A DNA stretch of 64,000 nt from NCBI RefSeq assembly GCF_001544475.1, contig NZ_FCNW02000033.1, positions 1 to 64,000 of the forward strand, written 5' to 3'. The notes below the pieces were generated by a model. That model was not told where the DNA came from. It did not search any database and saw only the letters and a program-made list of their open reading frames with translations. Both the position numbers and the translations under genes were made by a program. Source of the stretch: Caballeronia humi. Its GTDB lineage: Bacteria; Pseudomonadota; Gammaproteobacteria; Burkholderiales; Burkholderiaceae. Of this stretch, positions 9,344 to 17,935 are shown in pieces. Every line of letters begins with the position of its first letter. Positions within the stretch are counted from its first letter, which is position 1.

Positions 9344-10378
9344 ATGAGCAACCCCATCAAGCAGGAACACGACGCGCCCGTCATCGCAACGGCCCAGGGC
9401 CAGGCCCAGCGGCAATCGCGCATCGAGCACAAGGAACGCATGCAGACGCTGATGCGAACGGCCGGGATGCTGCCCGTGCTGATCCTGCTGTGCATCGGCT
9501 TTTCAGTCGTCACCGACGGCTTCTTCAGCCTGCAGAACATGTCGATCGTCACGCAGCAGGCCGCGATCAACGTCGTGCTCGCGGCGGGCATGACCTTCGT
9601 GATTCTGACCGGCGGCATCGACCTCTCGGTGGGGTCGGTGCTCGCGGCATCGGCGGTAACGGCGCTGATCGTCTCGACGATTCCGGGCTGGGGCTATCTC
9701 GGCATTCCGGCGGCGCTGCTCGTCGGGCTGCTGTTCGGTCTCATCAACGGCGCGCTGATCGCATTGCTGCGGTTGCCTCCGTTCATCGTCACGCTCGGCT
9801 CACTCACCGCGGTGCGAGGCATCGCGCGGCTGATCGGGCATGACACGACGATCTTCAACCCGAGTCTGCCGTTCGCGTTCATCGGCAACGACACGGTGCT
9901 CGGCGTGCCCTGGCTCGTGATCATCGCGGTCGCCGTGGTTGCGCTCTCGTGGTTCATCCTGCGACGCACCGTGCTCGGCCTGCGCATCTACTCGGTCGGC
10001 GGAAATCCGGAAGCGGCGCGCCTCTCGGGCATCAAGGTGTGGGGCATCCAGATGTTCGTGTACGCGGCATCAGGCGTGCTTGCCGGACTCGGCGCGGTGA
10101 TGTCGTCCGCACGTCTCTACGCGGCGAACGGCTTGCAGCTCGGGCAGTCGTATGAACTCGATGCCATCGCGGCCGTGATTCTCGGCGGTACGAGTTTCGT
10201 GGGCGGCGTGGGATCGATCGTCGGCACGCTGGTCGGCGCGCTGATCATCGCGGTGCTGACGAACGGGCTCGTGCTGCTCGGCGTGTCGGACATCTGGCAG
10301 TACATCATCAAGGGCCTCGTGATCATCGGCGCGGTGGCGCTCGACCGCTATCGCCAGCGCGGCTCGGCTCGTACCTGA
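9344..10378 (+). CDS. sugar ABC transporter permease (RbsC type)
   Basis: The 344-residue protein is a polytopic inner-membrane permease with about nine to ten hydrophobic helices. It has the family signatures TGGIDLSVGSVLA (about 90-102) and GGTSFVGGVGSI (about 280-291), both conserved in RbsC/XylH. A 30-residue charged N-terminal tail precedes the first helix. AGGACG lies just upstream of the ATG. It lies 44 bases behind the ATPase gene and partners it in the sugar uptake complex. Confidence 0.95.
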   Translation: MSNPIKQEHDAPVIATAQGQAQRQSRIEHKERMQTLMRTAGMLPVLILLCIGFSVVTDGFFSLQNMSIVTQQAAINVVLAAGMTFVILTGGIDLSVGSVLAASAVTALIVSTIPGWGYLGIPAALLVGLLFGLINGALIALLRLPPFIVTLGSLTAVRGIARLIGHDTTIFNPSLPFAFIGNDTVLGVPWLVIIAVAVVALSWFILRRTVLGLRIYSVGGNPEAARLSGIKVWGIQMFVYAASGVLAGLGAVMSSARLYAANGLQLGQSYELDAIAAVILGGTSFVGGVGSIVGTLVGALIIAVLTNGLVLLGVSDIWQYIIKGLVIIGAVALDRYRQRGSART

Positions 10379-10468
10379 TTCACTTCATTCTTCGCGACGG
10401 CGTACGGGAACATGCAGGTCCGCTTGTTCCCGCCAAAACCAACGGACCACCCTGGAGACAACAACATC

Positions 10469-11419
10469 ATGTTCAAGCAAAAAGTCGCATTCGCCAGCAT
10501 CGCGCTGGCCCTGGGCTGCAGCCTCGGCGCCTCCGCCGCGCAAGCCGCCGACAAGGAACTGAAGTCGATCGGCATCACCGTCGGCTCGCTCGGCAATCCG
10601 TACTTCGTGACGATTTCGAAGGGCGCGGAGGCGAAGGCGAAGCAGATCAATCCGAACGTGAAGGTGCAGGCCGTATCGGCCGATTACGACATGAACAAGC
10701 AGTTCACGCAGATCGACAACTTCATCTCGGCCAAGGTCGACCTCATCCTGCTCAACGCGGCCGATCCCAAAGCGATCGAGCCGGCGGTCAAGAAGGCGCG
10801 GGCAGCGGGGATCGTCGTAATAGCTGTCGACGTGGCGGCGGCCGGCGCCGATGCCACTGTGCAGACGAACAACATCCAGGCGGGGCAACTGGCCTGCGAT
10901 TTTCTCGCGAAGAAGATCAACGGCAAGGGTAACGTGATCATCGAGAACGGGCCGCAGGTGTCGGCCGTGATCGATCGCGTGAAGGGATGCAAGGAAGTGC
11001 TCGCGAAGAATCCTGGGATCAAGATTCTTTCCGAGGACCAGGACGCGAAAGGCTCGCGCGAAGGTGGCATGAACGCGATGCAGGGCTATCTGACGCGCTT
11101 CCCGAAAGTTGATGGGCTCTTCGCGATCAACGATCCGCAGGCGGTGGGCAGCGATCTTGCCGCGAAGCAGTTGCATCGGAAGGATATGGTGATTACATCC
11201 GTGGACGGTGCGCCGGACATCGAAACCGCGCTGAAGAGCGATACGCTGATTCAGGCGTCCGCGAGCCAGGACCCGTGGATGATGGCGCAGACAGCGGTGG
11301 ATGTCGGCTACAAGCTGATGAACGGGCAGAAGCCGGCGAATCCGCTGATCCTGATGCCCTCGACGCTGATTACCCGAGAGAACGTGGGCGCATATAAGGG
11401 GTGGTCGTCAGCACGGTAA
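10469..11419 (+). CDS. periplasmic sugar-binding protein of the ABC transporter
   Basis: The 316-residue protein has a Sec signal peptide with likely cleavage after AQA (residue 26), followed by a type I periplasmic-binding fold (SIGITVGSLGNPYFVTI, LILLNAADP, GLFAINDPQA). This is the RbsB-like ligand capture component. The ATG at 10469 is preceded by CTGGAGAC. Unusually for such operons the binding protein is encoded last, after the ATPase and permease. A strong terminator follows 17 bases after the stop codon. Confidence 0.93.
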   Translation: MFKQKVAFASIALALGCSLGASAAQAADKELKSIGITVGSLGNPYFVTISKGAEAKAKQINPNVKVQAVSADYDMNKQFTQIDNFISAKVDLILLNAADPKAIEPAVKKARAAGIVVIAVDVAAAGADATVQTNNIQAGQLACDFLAKKINGKGNVIIENGPQVSAVIDRVKGCKEVLAKNPGIKILSEDQDAKGSREGGMNAMQGYLTRFPKVDGLFAINDPQAVGSDLAAKQLHRKDMVITSVDGAPDIETALKSDTLIQASASQDPWMMAQTAVDVGYKLMNGQKPANPLILMPSTLITRENVGAYKGWSSAR

Positions 11420-11435
11420 CGGGAGAAGTCTGGAG

Positions 11436-11468
11436 AAGCGCTCGCGCGGGTCGGCGGGCGCTTTTTTT
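11436..11468 (+). terminator. Rho-independent terminator of the sugar transporter operon
   Basis: The arms AAGCGCTCGC and GCGGGCGCTT form a 10-bp stem (one G-T pair) followed by a run of seven T. It ends the ROK-ABC operon and overlaps the stop codon of the convergent cupin gene by two bases. Confidence 0.85.
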
Positions 11469-12024
11469 ATGCCGTCAGAGCGGCAAGACGTTCAAACCCA
11501 AAGCCTCCCCACTTCCCCGCCTTCACCCCCAATGGATCACTCGACGGAAACGGCAGCGCTTCCATCCGGCGCACTTCTTCATCGCACAGCGCATCGCGGC
11601 GGATATCCCACTGCTGCCCCGGCGGATACGCTCCGACCACCTGAAACCGCCCCTCGCTGGAAAGCAGGCAATGCCCCGTTCCCGCGGGCAGCACGAGCGC
11701 GTCGCCCGCCTGCACGGAGACGATCCGCCCCGCCGGGCCGCCAAGAATCAGTTGCGCGCGCCCAGCCGCGACGCCGAGCACTTCATGCGCGGTCGAATGA
11801 TAGTGGTGATAGTCGAAAACGCCGTCGCGCCATTGCGGCGGCCAGCCGTTCTCGCTGAACATCGCCTCGAAGCGGCTGGCGAGATCCGTCCGCTTCCCGT
11901 CGATCACCCCGCGATACAGCAGCACGGGCAGCCGCCGGTTGTTCGGCACCCAGCCGTTTGCATTCAGCATGAAAGGTTCGCAACGTGAGTCGGCAGCTTG
12001 CAAATGGCCGGTTTCGTAACTCAT
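11467..12024 (-). CDS. cupin domain protein, YjlB-like
   Basis: The 185-residue protein resembles Bacillus YjlB-type cupins. It has a cupin core with [12 protein letters not shown] (about residues 72-83), the likely metal-binding His cluster, and a second motif with PAGTGHC. The C-terminus contains [12 protein letters not shown] single cupin barrel and unknown substrate are typical of the family. The start at 12024 has GGAGA 7 bases upstream; the longer frame to 12177 runs into non-coding sequence. It is convergent with the sugar transporter operon and shares its terminator region. Confidence 0.82.
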   Translation of the reverse strand: MSYETGHLQAADSRCEPFMLNANGWVPNNRRLPVLLYRGVIDGKRTDLASRFEAMFSENGWPPQWRDGVFDYHHYHSTAHEVLGVAAGRAQLILGGPAGRIVSVQAGDALVLPAGTGHCLLSSEGRFQVVGAYPPGQQWDIRRDALCDEEVRRMEALPFPSSDPLGVKAGKWGGFGFERLAALTA

Positions 12025-12201
12025 TGAAATTCTCCTGAAGCATCCTCCGAGAACGCCGCAAATCGCGTTCCACCTGCAACCGCTTGAGCGCGTCCCATCA
12101 AGCCCCGAGGCTCTGCGCAGAACCACCCGTCCATGCGAGAATTCCGAAGTCGGTCGCACCGAGACCAGCCGCGCCAAGCGTGTCGAGGAGAAAACGCGTT
12201 G

Positions 12202-13912
12202 ATGAAGCCAGACAATCTGATGTCGGACACGGGCGCCGCCAGCGCCACGCCAGGTTTTCTCGCTGGCGGCGGCGAGATGGGCGCGCTGATCCGCTCACAC
12301 GACTGGTCCGCTTCACCGCTCGGCCGGCCCGCGATCTGGCCGCAGAGTCTGAAAACCGCGATCCGCATCATGCTCACCTCGCGCCAGCCGATCTGGATCG
12401 GCTGGGGCCGCGAACTCATCTTCTTCTTCAACGATCCGTACAAGTCGATCATCGGCGGTAAACAACCGGTCGCGCTCGGACAGCCGACGGAAGTCGTCTG
12501 GCGCGAGATCTGGCACGACATCTCGCCGCTGCTCGCCACAGCGTTGACGGGCGTCGAAGGCACGTTCGACAACGAGAAGCTCCTGATCATGGAGCGCAAC
12601 GGCTTCCCCGAGGAAACGTACTACACGTTTTCCTACAGCCCGATCCCCGACGACGACGGCAGCACCGGCGGCATCATCTGCGCGAACAGCGACGACACGG
12701 CGCGCGTCCTCGGCGAACGGCAACTGATGCTCCTGCGCGAGCTCGCCGCATCGGCGCCGGACGCGCGCACGTGGCGCGACGCATCCTCACTCTCGATGCG
12801 CGCGCCGCGCACGAACCCGCGCGACATCCCGTTCGCGCTGCTTTACACGACCGAACCCGGCGGCGACCAAGCGAAGGTCGCAGGAGCTCGTGCGGCTTTT
12901 AGGCGGCACCATCGGAGTCGAGAGCAGGGTCGGCCAAGGCTCGCGGTTCACCGTGACGTTCCCGCGCGGCGCCGCCGCAGTTGAGGGGAAGGCTCACGCA
13001 TCGACGAGCCGCAACGCTCAGGCCTACGTCGGGTGTACAGCGAACCCGGCCGCGGCACGACGATCCGTATCTACTTGCCGCGCGTGCGCCAGGAAGAAGA
13101 CCTCGAGACGAATATCGACGCCGGTCCGGCGAACGGCGGCACGGAGACGATCCTCGTCGTGGGAGACGACGAAGAAGTGCGCGCCACGGTCGTCGAGATG
13201 CTGTCGGACCTCGGCTATCGCGTCTTGCGGGCAAAAGACGCGCAAAGCGCGCTCGCGATCGTCGAAAGCGGCGTTCCGATCGACCTGCTCTTCACCGACG
13301 TCGTGGTGCCCGGCGCGCCGCGCAGCACGGAACTCGCGCGCAAGACGCGCGAGCGGCTGCCCGCGGTGGCGGTGTTGTTCACGTCGGGTTACACCGACAA
13401 CGCGATCGTGCATTCGGGCCGGCTCGACGAAGGCATCGAATTGTTGAGCAAGCCGTACACGCACGAGGCGCTCGCGCGCAGCGTCCGGCACGTGCTCGCC
13501 GATCCGCACCGGCGCGCAGCCTCGGATGTGCTTGCGGCCGGCCGGCCGCAAGAGCGCGAAAGCGACACGGCCCTGGCGGCGGTGCGGCGTTTGTCGATCC
13601 TGCTGGTGGAAGACGACGATCTCGTGCGCTCCAGCACCGCGGAATTGCTCGCGACGTTCGGGCTCGCCATCGTCGAGGCAAACTCGGACCTGGAAGCGAT
13701 GCGCGTCCTGCGCGAACGGCCGGTCGATGTGATGCTGACCGATGTCGGGCTTGGCGGGGCGTCGGGTGTGGAACTCGCCATCGCGGCGCGGCGGCTCATT
13801 CCAGCGCTGGACGTAATTTTTCTGAGCGCGCGCGCTCGCGGGCGCGCAGCAAATGCGCAAGGCTTACGATCCGCATGATCTGATCGATTCGCTGAAGGCT
13901 TGTGTTCGATAG
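12202..13912 (+). pseudogene. decayed chimeric hybrid sensor histidine kinase
   Basis: The 5' part (12202 to about 12870) encodes a PAS-like sensor start (PIWIGWGRELIFFFNDPYK) and the beginning of a GAF domain (ELAASAPDARTW). The frame then breaks into the tail of one kinase ATPase domain (LLGGTIGVESRVGQGSRF, near 12893), and then into the tail of a second one (VYSEPGRGTTIRIYLPR, near 13034) followed by two receiver domains. The phosphorylated His domain and the N-box are missing altogether. Receiver 1 keeps phospho-acceptor TDVVVP and SKPY; receiver 2 has TDVGLG and is frameshifted near 13850 before its KAYDPHDL tail. GAGGAG precedes the ATG. The downstream frame from 13033 could still make a double receiver protein. 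Confidence 0.8.
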
Positions 13913-13918
13913 CCGTAT

Positions 13919-14188
13919 TCAGTGTGAAAAGTCGGCGGCGTGAAGCACGATCGACGGGCTCTTGTCCCGCAGCATTTTCCGCTCGACGGCGGCCGCGATA
14001 CGCTTGCGCCCGTCCGCGAACGCCTTCAGGAGCCGCGCGTCAGACGCACCGATCGGCGACCAGAAATGCTCTTCGAGCGCGTCCCGGGTAATAGCGCACT
14101 GCACCGTCTGCCCGTGCGCGGCCGCCACGAAGACGACCCGCTTTCCGTCTGACGAGACGCTCGCCTCTGCTGTAAGTGTGCTTTCCAT
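13919..14188 (-). CDS. DUF1488 family small protein
   Basis: The 89-residue product starts at 14188 (MESTLTAEASVSSDGKR) and contains VVFVAAAHGQTVQCAIT, EEHFWSP and RKRIAAAVERKM, the pattern of DUF1488 proteins common in Burkholderia. The role of the family is unknown. The longer in-frame extension to 14419 was rejected because it is Arg/Pro-rich and lacks coding character. The gene is convergent with the kinase pseudogene, only 6 bases from its end. Confidence 0.75.
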   Translation of the reverse strand: MESTLTAEASVSSDGKRVVFVAAAHGQTVQCAITRDALEEHFWSPIGASDARLLKAFADGRKRIAAAVERKMLRDKSPSIVLHAADFSH

Positions 14189-14537
14189 GACCGCGCTTCT
14201 TTTCAGCCGACCGGCCCCGGAACGTCCGGAGCGCCGCACTTCTGATTCGTTCTCAGCGCAAATGATAGCGCCCAATTGCGGGAAGCGTCGTGTCGCGGCG
14301 TGCAATGGCGGCGAGGTTGGTTTCCTCTGGTGTTTAGGGTTCGGACCGATCGGCCGGGCTCGTTTTGATGCCACGCGGACCATGTGCATTCGATTAAGCA
14401 TTCGCTTGGCTCTTTGCAAAAGACACTGCAGGTGGCTTTAAGCTTCGTTTAGCTCTGCATCTTTAATATGGTCGATCCCTTCGCTAAACGCGCTAAAGGT
14501 GGCATAGTGCGATCAATACCCCCTTTAGGAGTTGACC
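14189..14537. other. intergenic region upstream of the H-NS gene
   Basis: No gene is visible here. The right half is AT-richer than its surroundings (GCTTTAAGCTTCGTTTAGC and TTTAATATGG near 14430-14470) and should carry the divergent promoters of DUF1488 and the H-NS gene. A-T-rich curvature and H-NS autoregulation are plausible but not shown. Confidence 0.5.
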
Positions 14538-15146
14538 ATGGCAACGCTCGCACAGCTTAAGCAACGGATTGCAAAGCTGCAAAAGCAGGCTGAAACAATC
14601 GCCGCAAAAGCGGCGAAGTCTGTTTTGAATGACATTCGCGCAATAATGGACGAACACGGTTTGACGACCGCCGACATCGATGCGCATCGCTCAGGACGCA
14701 AGACCGCGCGCAAGGCCACGCCGCCAAAAGCGGCTAAGAAAGTCGCCAAATCCTCAAAGGCTTCGAAGACCACGAGCTCCACGGGCAAGCTGCCAGCCAA
14801 GTATATAAACCCGAAGACCGGCGAGACATGGAGCGGCCACGCGCGGCCTCCAGCCTGGATCAAGGACGTGAAGGATCGCACGAAGTTCCTGATCGACGGC
14901 GCGGCGGCGCAACCGGTCGTCGCCAGCAAGAAAGTCACGGCCAGGAAATCGCGCTCGGTCAACGGCATCGCCTCGACCAAAGCCACGGCAAGCCGCAAGT
15001 CTGCTGGCAAGACGGCCACGTCCACGAGCAAAAGCGCTCAACCAGCCAAGCCTGTGACGCGACGCGCACGTGCAAAGCCAGCGAGCAACGGAGCGGCGCA
15101 ACTGGCTTCAGCCGACGGTGCATCACCGGCGGCTGTCGTCGCGTAA
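14538..15146 (+). CDS. H-NS family nucleoid protein with a long basic tail
   Basis: The 202-residue protein has an N-terminal coiled-coil oligomerisation helix (LAQLKQRIAKLQKQAETIAAK from residue 3; quoted part continues) and the H-NS DNA-binding motif NPKTGETWSGHARPPAWI at about residues 93-110. Classical H-NS proteins end there at about 100-135 residues. This one adds about 80 residues of low-complexity Lys/Ala/Ser/Thr sequence resembling histone H1 tails, and has a similar basic linker before the DNA-binding motif. AGGAG precedes the ATG. It probably silences AT-rich or foreign DNA and compacts the nucleoid; it lies beside the replicon module. Confidence 0.88.
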   Translation: MATLAQLKQRIAKLQKQAETIAAKAAKSVLNDIRAIMDEHGLTTADIDAHRSGRKTARKATPPKAAKKVAKSSKASKTTSSTGKLPAKYINPKTGETWSGHARPPAWIKDVKDRTKFLIDGAAAQPVVASKKVTARKSRSVNGIASTKATASRKSAGKTATSTSKSAQPAKPVTRRARAKPASNGAAQLASADGASPAAVVA

Positions 15147-15159
15147 AGAACTGTGTTTT

Positions 15160-15184
15160 CGCGCGGTGCTGTTTTGGCCGCGCG
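15160..15184 (+). terminator. hairpin after the H-NS gene
   Basis: CGCGCGG and CCGCGCG form a perfect 7-bp stem with an 11-base loop, 13 bases beyond the H-NS stop codon. Only ATTTG follows, so the U-tract is poor and termination would be weak. Confidence 0.4.
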
Positions 15185-15828
15185 ATTTGCCGTCGACCAC
15201 ATTGCATTCTCCACTCTGAAGAAGAATGTATGCCCTTCTTCTGCCAAGCCTGATTTGTATCAGCGCACCGCCCTCTTCCGCGCAGTGAACTCGTCTTTCA
15301 TCGTGCCGGTATTCTTCGACGCGGTGTGGCAAAAACGCTGATGGACCGATCCCTTGCTCTGTCTGTGCAAAGTTTTCTATCGCGACGACGAGAATTCGCA
15401 CGCTCGAAAGATGGCGTCAGGGGCTTAGCGAGCTTCCTTTTAGCTCCTGCATCAGCGACAAATCTCAAGATACGCGGGATCGATCGGCGCGATGCGCGTT
15501 GTTCCTCCAGCTGAACTTCGAGTGCGAAACATGCCGGTTGCACTTCCTCGCCGAAGTGGAGGCGAGTAGGCTTACTGCCCGTAGACTTCGACGCGTTGAG
15601 CTTCCGTCAAACGCTTTGAGGAGTTTTGTCTGCGTCACTTTAAAACAGTGGGCTCGTTCGCTGCATTTCGCCCGTATCCAATGATTGCCGTTTCTTAAGG
15701 GCGTCGGCTCAGTTTGTATAAGACGTATCATGGAAATATCGGATCTTGCTGCTCCTAACCGGTTACCGATAAAGCTACTAACGGTGTGAATTTATCGCTT
15801 GACTGCGCAACAAGCGTCTTCAGTACAG
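15185..15828. other. gene-poor region after the H-NS gene
   Basis: About 640 bases with stop codons scattered in all frames and lower GC than the flanks. No convincing coding region, RNA or repeat was recognised. It belongs to a larger decayed segment (15.15-17.85 kb) between H-NS and parA. Confidence 0.5.
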
Positions 15829-16053
15829 TCATGGATTTGCTTCATTAGGGCCCGCGCCTCCAAGCGTGAAGTGCTGCTTGAAGAGGCGCCCGGATTTGTG
15901 CAGTCCCTTGTCGGTGAACCACAGATTCGGCTTTATTGACCGGGTCGCCAATCATGCCTTGCTCGTCAAGTCTGTTTAGCGCATTCCAATCAAAGCTCTC
16001 CATGCCCGGACTCGGTCATGAAGCGTCAGATAAAGAAGGGTGTTGATGTTCAT
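15829..16053 (-). pseudogene. DUF6429 family gene, broken by two frameshifts
   Basis: Three minus-strand fragments in different frames read together as a DUF6429 protein: MNINTLLYLTLHDRVRAW from 16053, then SFDWNALNRLDEQGMIGDP with VNKAESVV from about 16000, then FTDKGLHKSGRLFKQHFT from about 15925 to the stop at 15829. In intact homologues these form one continuous protein of about 70-80 residues, so at least two indels have occurred. The N-terminal few residues are also altered. DUF6429 is of unknown function and is common near mobile or plasmid DNA. Recognition is from remembered family sequence, not a search. Confidence 0.7.
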
Positions 16054-16734
16054 CGTAGTTACTCTGATACGGTGTGGATTGCCCCGGCGGCTCGAGGTAA
16101 TCACGACGCGTCGCTGACAGAAAGTCGAGAGCGCTCGATGTGGAAAGATCTGACAGGACGCTACGAAAACGCATTCGCGCGACGAACATCACTCCTCCAG
16201 CAGAGCCTCCTGATCGTTGAGCGACAGACTATTCGTCGGCGACGATCACACCCTATCCCTGCGGGTTCTCAATTTGCTGGAGTTGCTGACCGGGCATTCC
16301 CGTTAGTCTTCGCGATAGGCCGCGCGCATGCTGGAAGACGATTCCCGATTCGGACTTTGCCGACTCTTCCCGCGTCGGTAGATTATTTGCGAGCATCTTC
16401 GCTCCGGGATCGGCGTTCGGGACCGTGCGTCGCCCGAAACAAGGTTGCAGGTCCCGAAATCGCGATCAGGGGCGTGCGCGAAGGAAGCAAGGACGTCGTG
16501 AGCGGTTATCGAAGATCGCGCCGCTCAAAAGGACCGCGTTAGGTTGTATTCGAACATCGGCGTTTCGTTGTCAATTACGGGAATGTTCCGGGCATCGCTA
16601 TAAAGGGTAGCTCGTCAGGTCGATCGCCGCGGTACCGAGGCGCGCGTACCGAAAGGCACGGCGTCCTTAGAGTGGTGCCTCAGATTCGCGGTTCCATGCA
16701 GCGTTCGTTGACGAATGAGGACGATCAAGACGCT
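16054..16734. other. gene-poor region
   Basis: No gene can be supported. An open frame at 16018-16542 on the plus strand encodes an Arg/Ser-rich sequence without coding character. Around 16215-16305 a short translation reads RLFVGDDHTLSLRVLNLLELL, reminiscent of the start of a receiver domain, but nothing beyond it follows in any frame, so it is at best a tiny relic. Confidence 0.45.
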
Positions 16735-17061
16735 TTAAGGATGCGTCGGCGCTGAAGACTGCAGACAAATGTCCGGGAACGTTGACGCATTGCGCCGTGG
16801 ACATCTGCGCAACGAGAGAGCAGAGCGTCGTGAGCATCTCGCAGACGGATCAGGCCGCTGCTCAAAATGCGGGACGGCTTCGCGTTTTTTGAGAGGGAAG
16901 GTCTCGTGCAGGGTCTGGCGCAAAAAATCTACGAAGTAAGCGCGCTGACTTTCTTGCTGGAGGGACCCGGCGCAAATAGCGTTATGCAGGCCAGCGGTGT
17001 AGTTACTGTTTGGCCCGAACCATTCGAGCAAAATATTCCTCGCATCGTCGTACGCTGACAC
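16735..17061 (-). CDS. hypothetical protein, doubtful
   Basis: This 108-codon minus-strand frame begins with GTG at 17061. The first 70 residues (SAYDDARNILLEWFG, YTAGLHNAICAGSLQ, RAYFVDFLRQTLHE) have a plausible globular, helical composition, while the last 35 residues are Arg/Ser/Pro-rich and look non-coding. That pattern suggests a real short gene whose 3' end has been lost or frameshifted. The only Shine-Dalgarno-like sequence (GGAG) is too close to the start. No family recognised. Confidence 0.35.
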   Translation of the reverse strand: MSAYDDARNILLEWFGPNSNYTAGLHNAICAGSLQQESQRAYFVDFLRQTLHETFPLKKREAVPHFEQRPDPSARCSRRSALSLRRCPRRNASTFPDICLQSSAPTHP

Positions 17062-17857
17062 TCCACAAAATGTTCAGGCAGAGGACGGCAGGCTTCGTCC
17101 CTTCATTTTGGGAACCGTCATGGCGCGTTTTTGACCATAGCGTATGGCGGGTCAAGATAAGCTAGGCACGGGCGTTGGCTGTAGCGAATTCATGAAATCT
17201 GTAACGCTGGCTACATTTTCGATTTTAGATTCTCGCGATGGCCATCAAATCGGTGGAAATGGCGTAAAAATCATCGGTGTAGAGAGGACAGCCGTGAAAC
17301 ATGTTCAGGTTTGCTCTTCAACTATATGATTTATAAAGAATCTGACCGCTATCCATAAAATCAGTGTTGTTTCACGATCGATAGCGATGTGCGAAATCCA
17401 CGGCGGAAATCTTTGCTCGCTGGCCCTCTTCGGGAAGTACAACGGATGCTCGACGCCCAGAACAGCTTGCGGAGCTGCCGCATGACGCATCGGGGTGACT
17501 GTTGTAGATAGCCTCTGGCCGCCGCGCTCCGGACATCGCTCCCACTATGGCGTGTGGAGAGGTGGGCCACTTGGTCGGCCAGTGTGAGACGCGGGTCGCT
17601 ATGGCGGGCTTCATCGATCGACCTGGCGTGTATCGTCCCACTGGGCGATCCGCCCGGTCGCATTACTGTTCAAGCAGCAATCGACTGTGCCATGTGCCTG
17701 ACGGATGGCGCCAGTTCGGATTCTTCCCAGTCACACGCCTTAAACTGCCGTTCGTTTACTTTTCGTCCGGAATATCGTCCCGAACGGGCCGCCATTAGCT
17801 GCGCGTCTCTCGAAACAACACTTCAGAGTTTACTTGAGGTTTACCGGTTCGCCGTTT
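17062..17857. other. gene-poor region upstream of parA
   Basis: Nearly 800 bases with only short, unconvincing open frames on both strands. The frames at 17361-17663 (minus) and 17547-17798 (plus) lack ribosome sites and protein-like composition. The parAB-rep promoter should lie at the right-hand end; no clear -35/-10 pair was found. Confidence 0.45.
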
Positions 17858-17902
17858 ATTCTTCGGTTTGCGGCATCTTCCACACAAACCGAAGAATTTT
17901 TT
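17858..17902 (+). terminator. perfect hairpin plus T-run just before parA (terminator or attenuator)
   Basis: ATTCTTCGGTTTG and CAAACCGAAGAAT form a perfect 13-bp stem around a 14-base loop (17871-17884), directly followed by six T. This has the form of an intrinsic terminator but lies about 33 bases ahead of the parA ATG on the same strand. It may end an upstream transcript or attenuate parAB-rep expression. Confidence 0.65.
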
Positions 17903-17935
17903 GCTTACCTAGGCCTGCCAGTGACTGCGAATTCC

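Noticed and set aside
16215-16305. Possible start of a response-regulator receiver domain (RLFVGDDHTLSLRV)
   Set aside because: Only about 25 residues resemble a receiver and no continuation exists in any frame. It is too short to call.
16018-16542. 174-codon open frame on the plus strand in the gene-poor region
   Set aside because: The translation is Arg/Ser-rich with no ribosome site or family resemblance, and the region shows decay in all frames.
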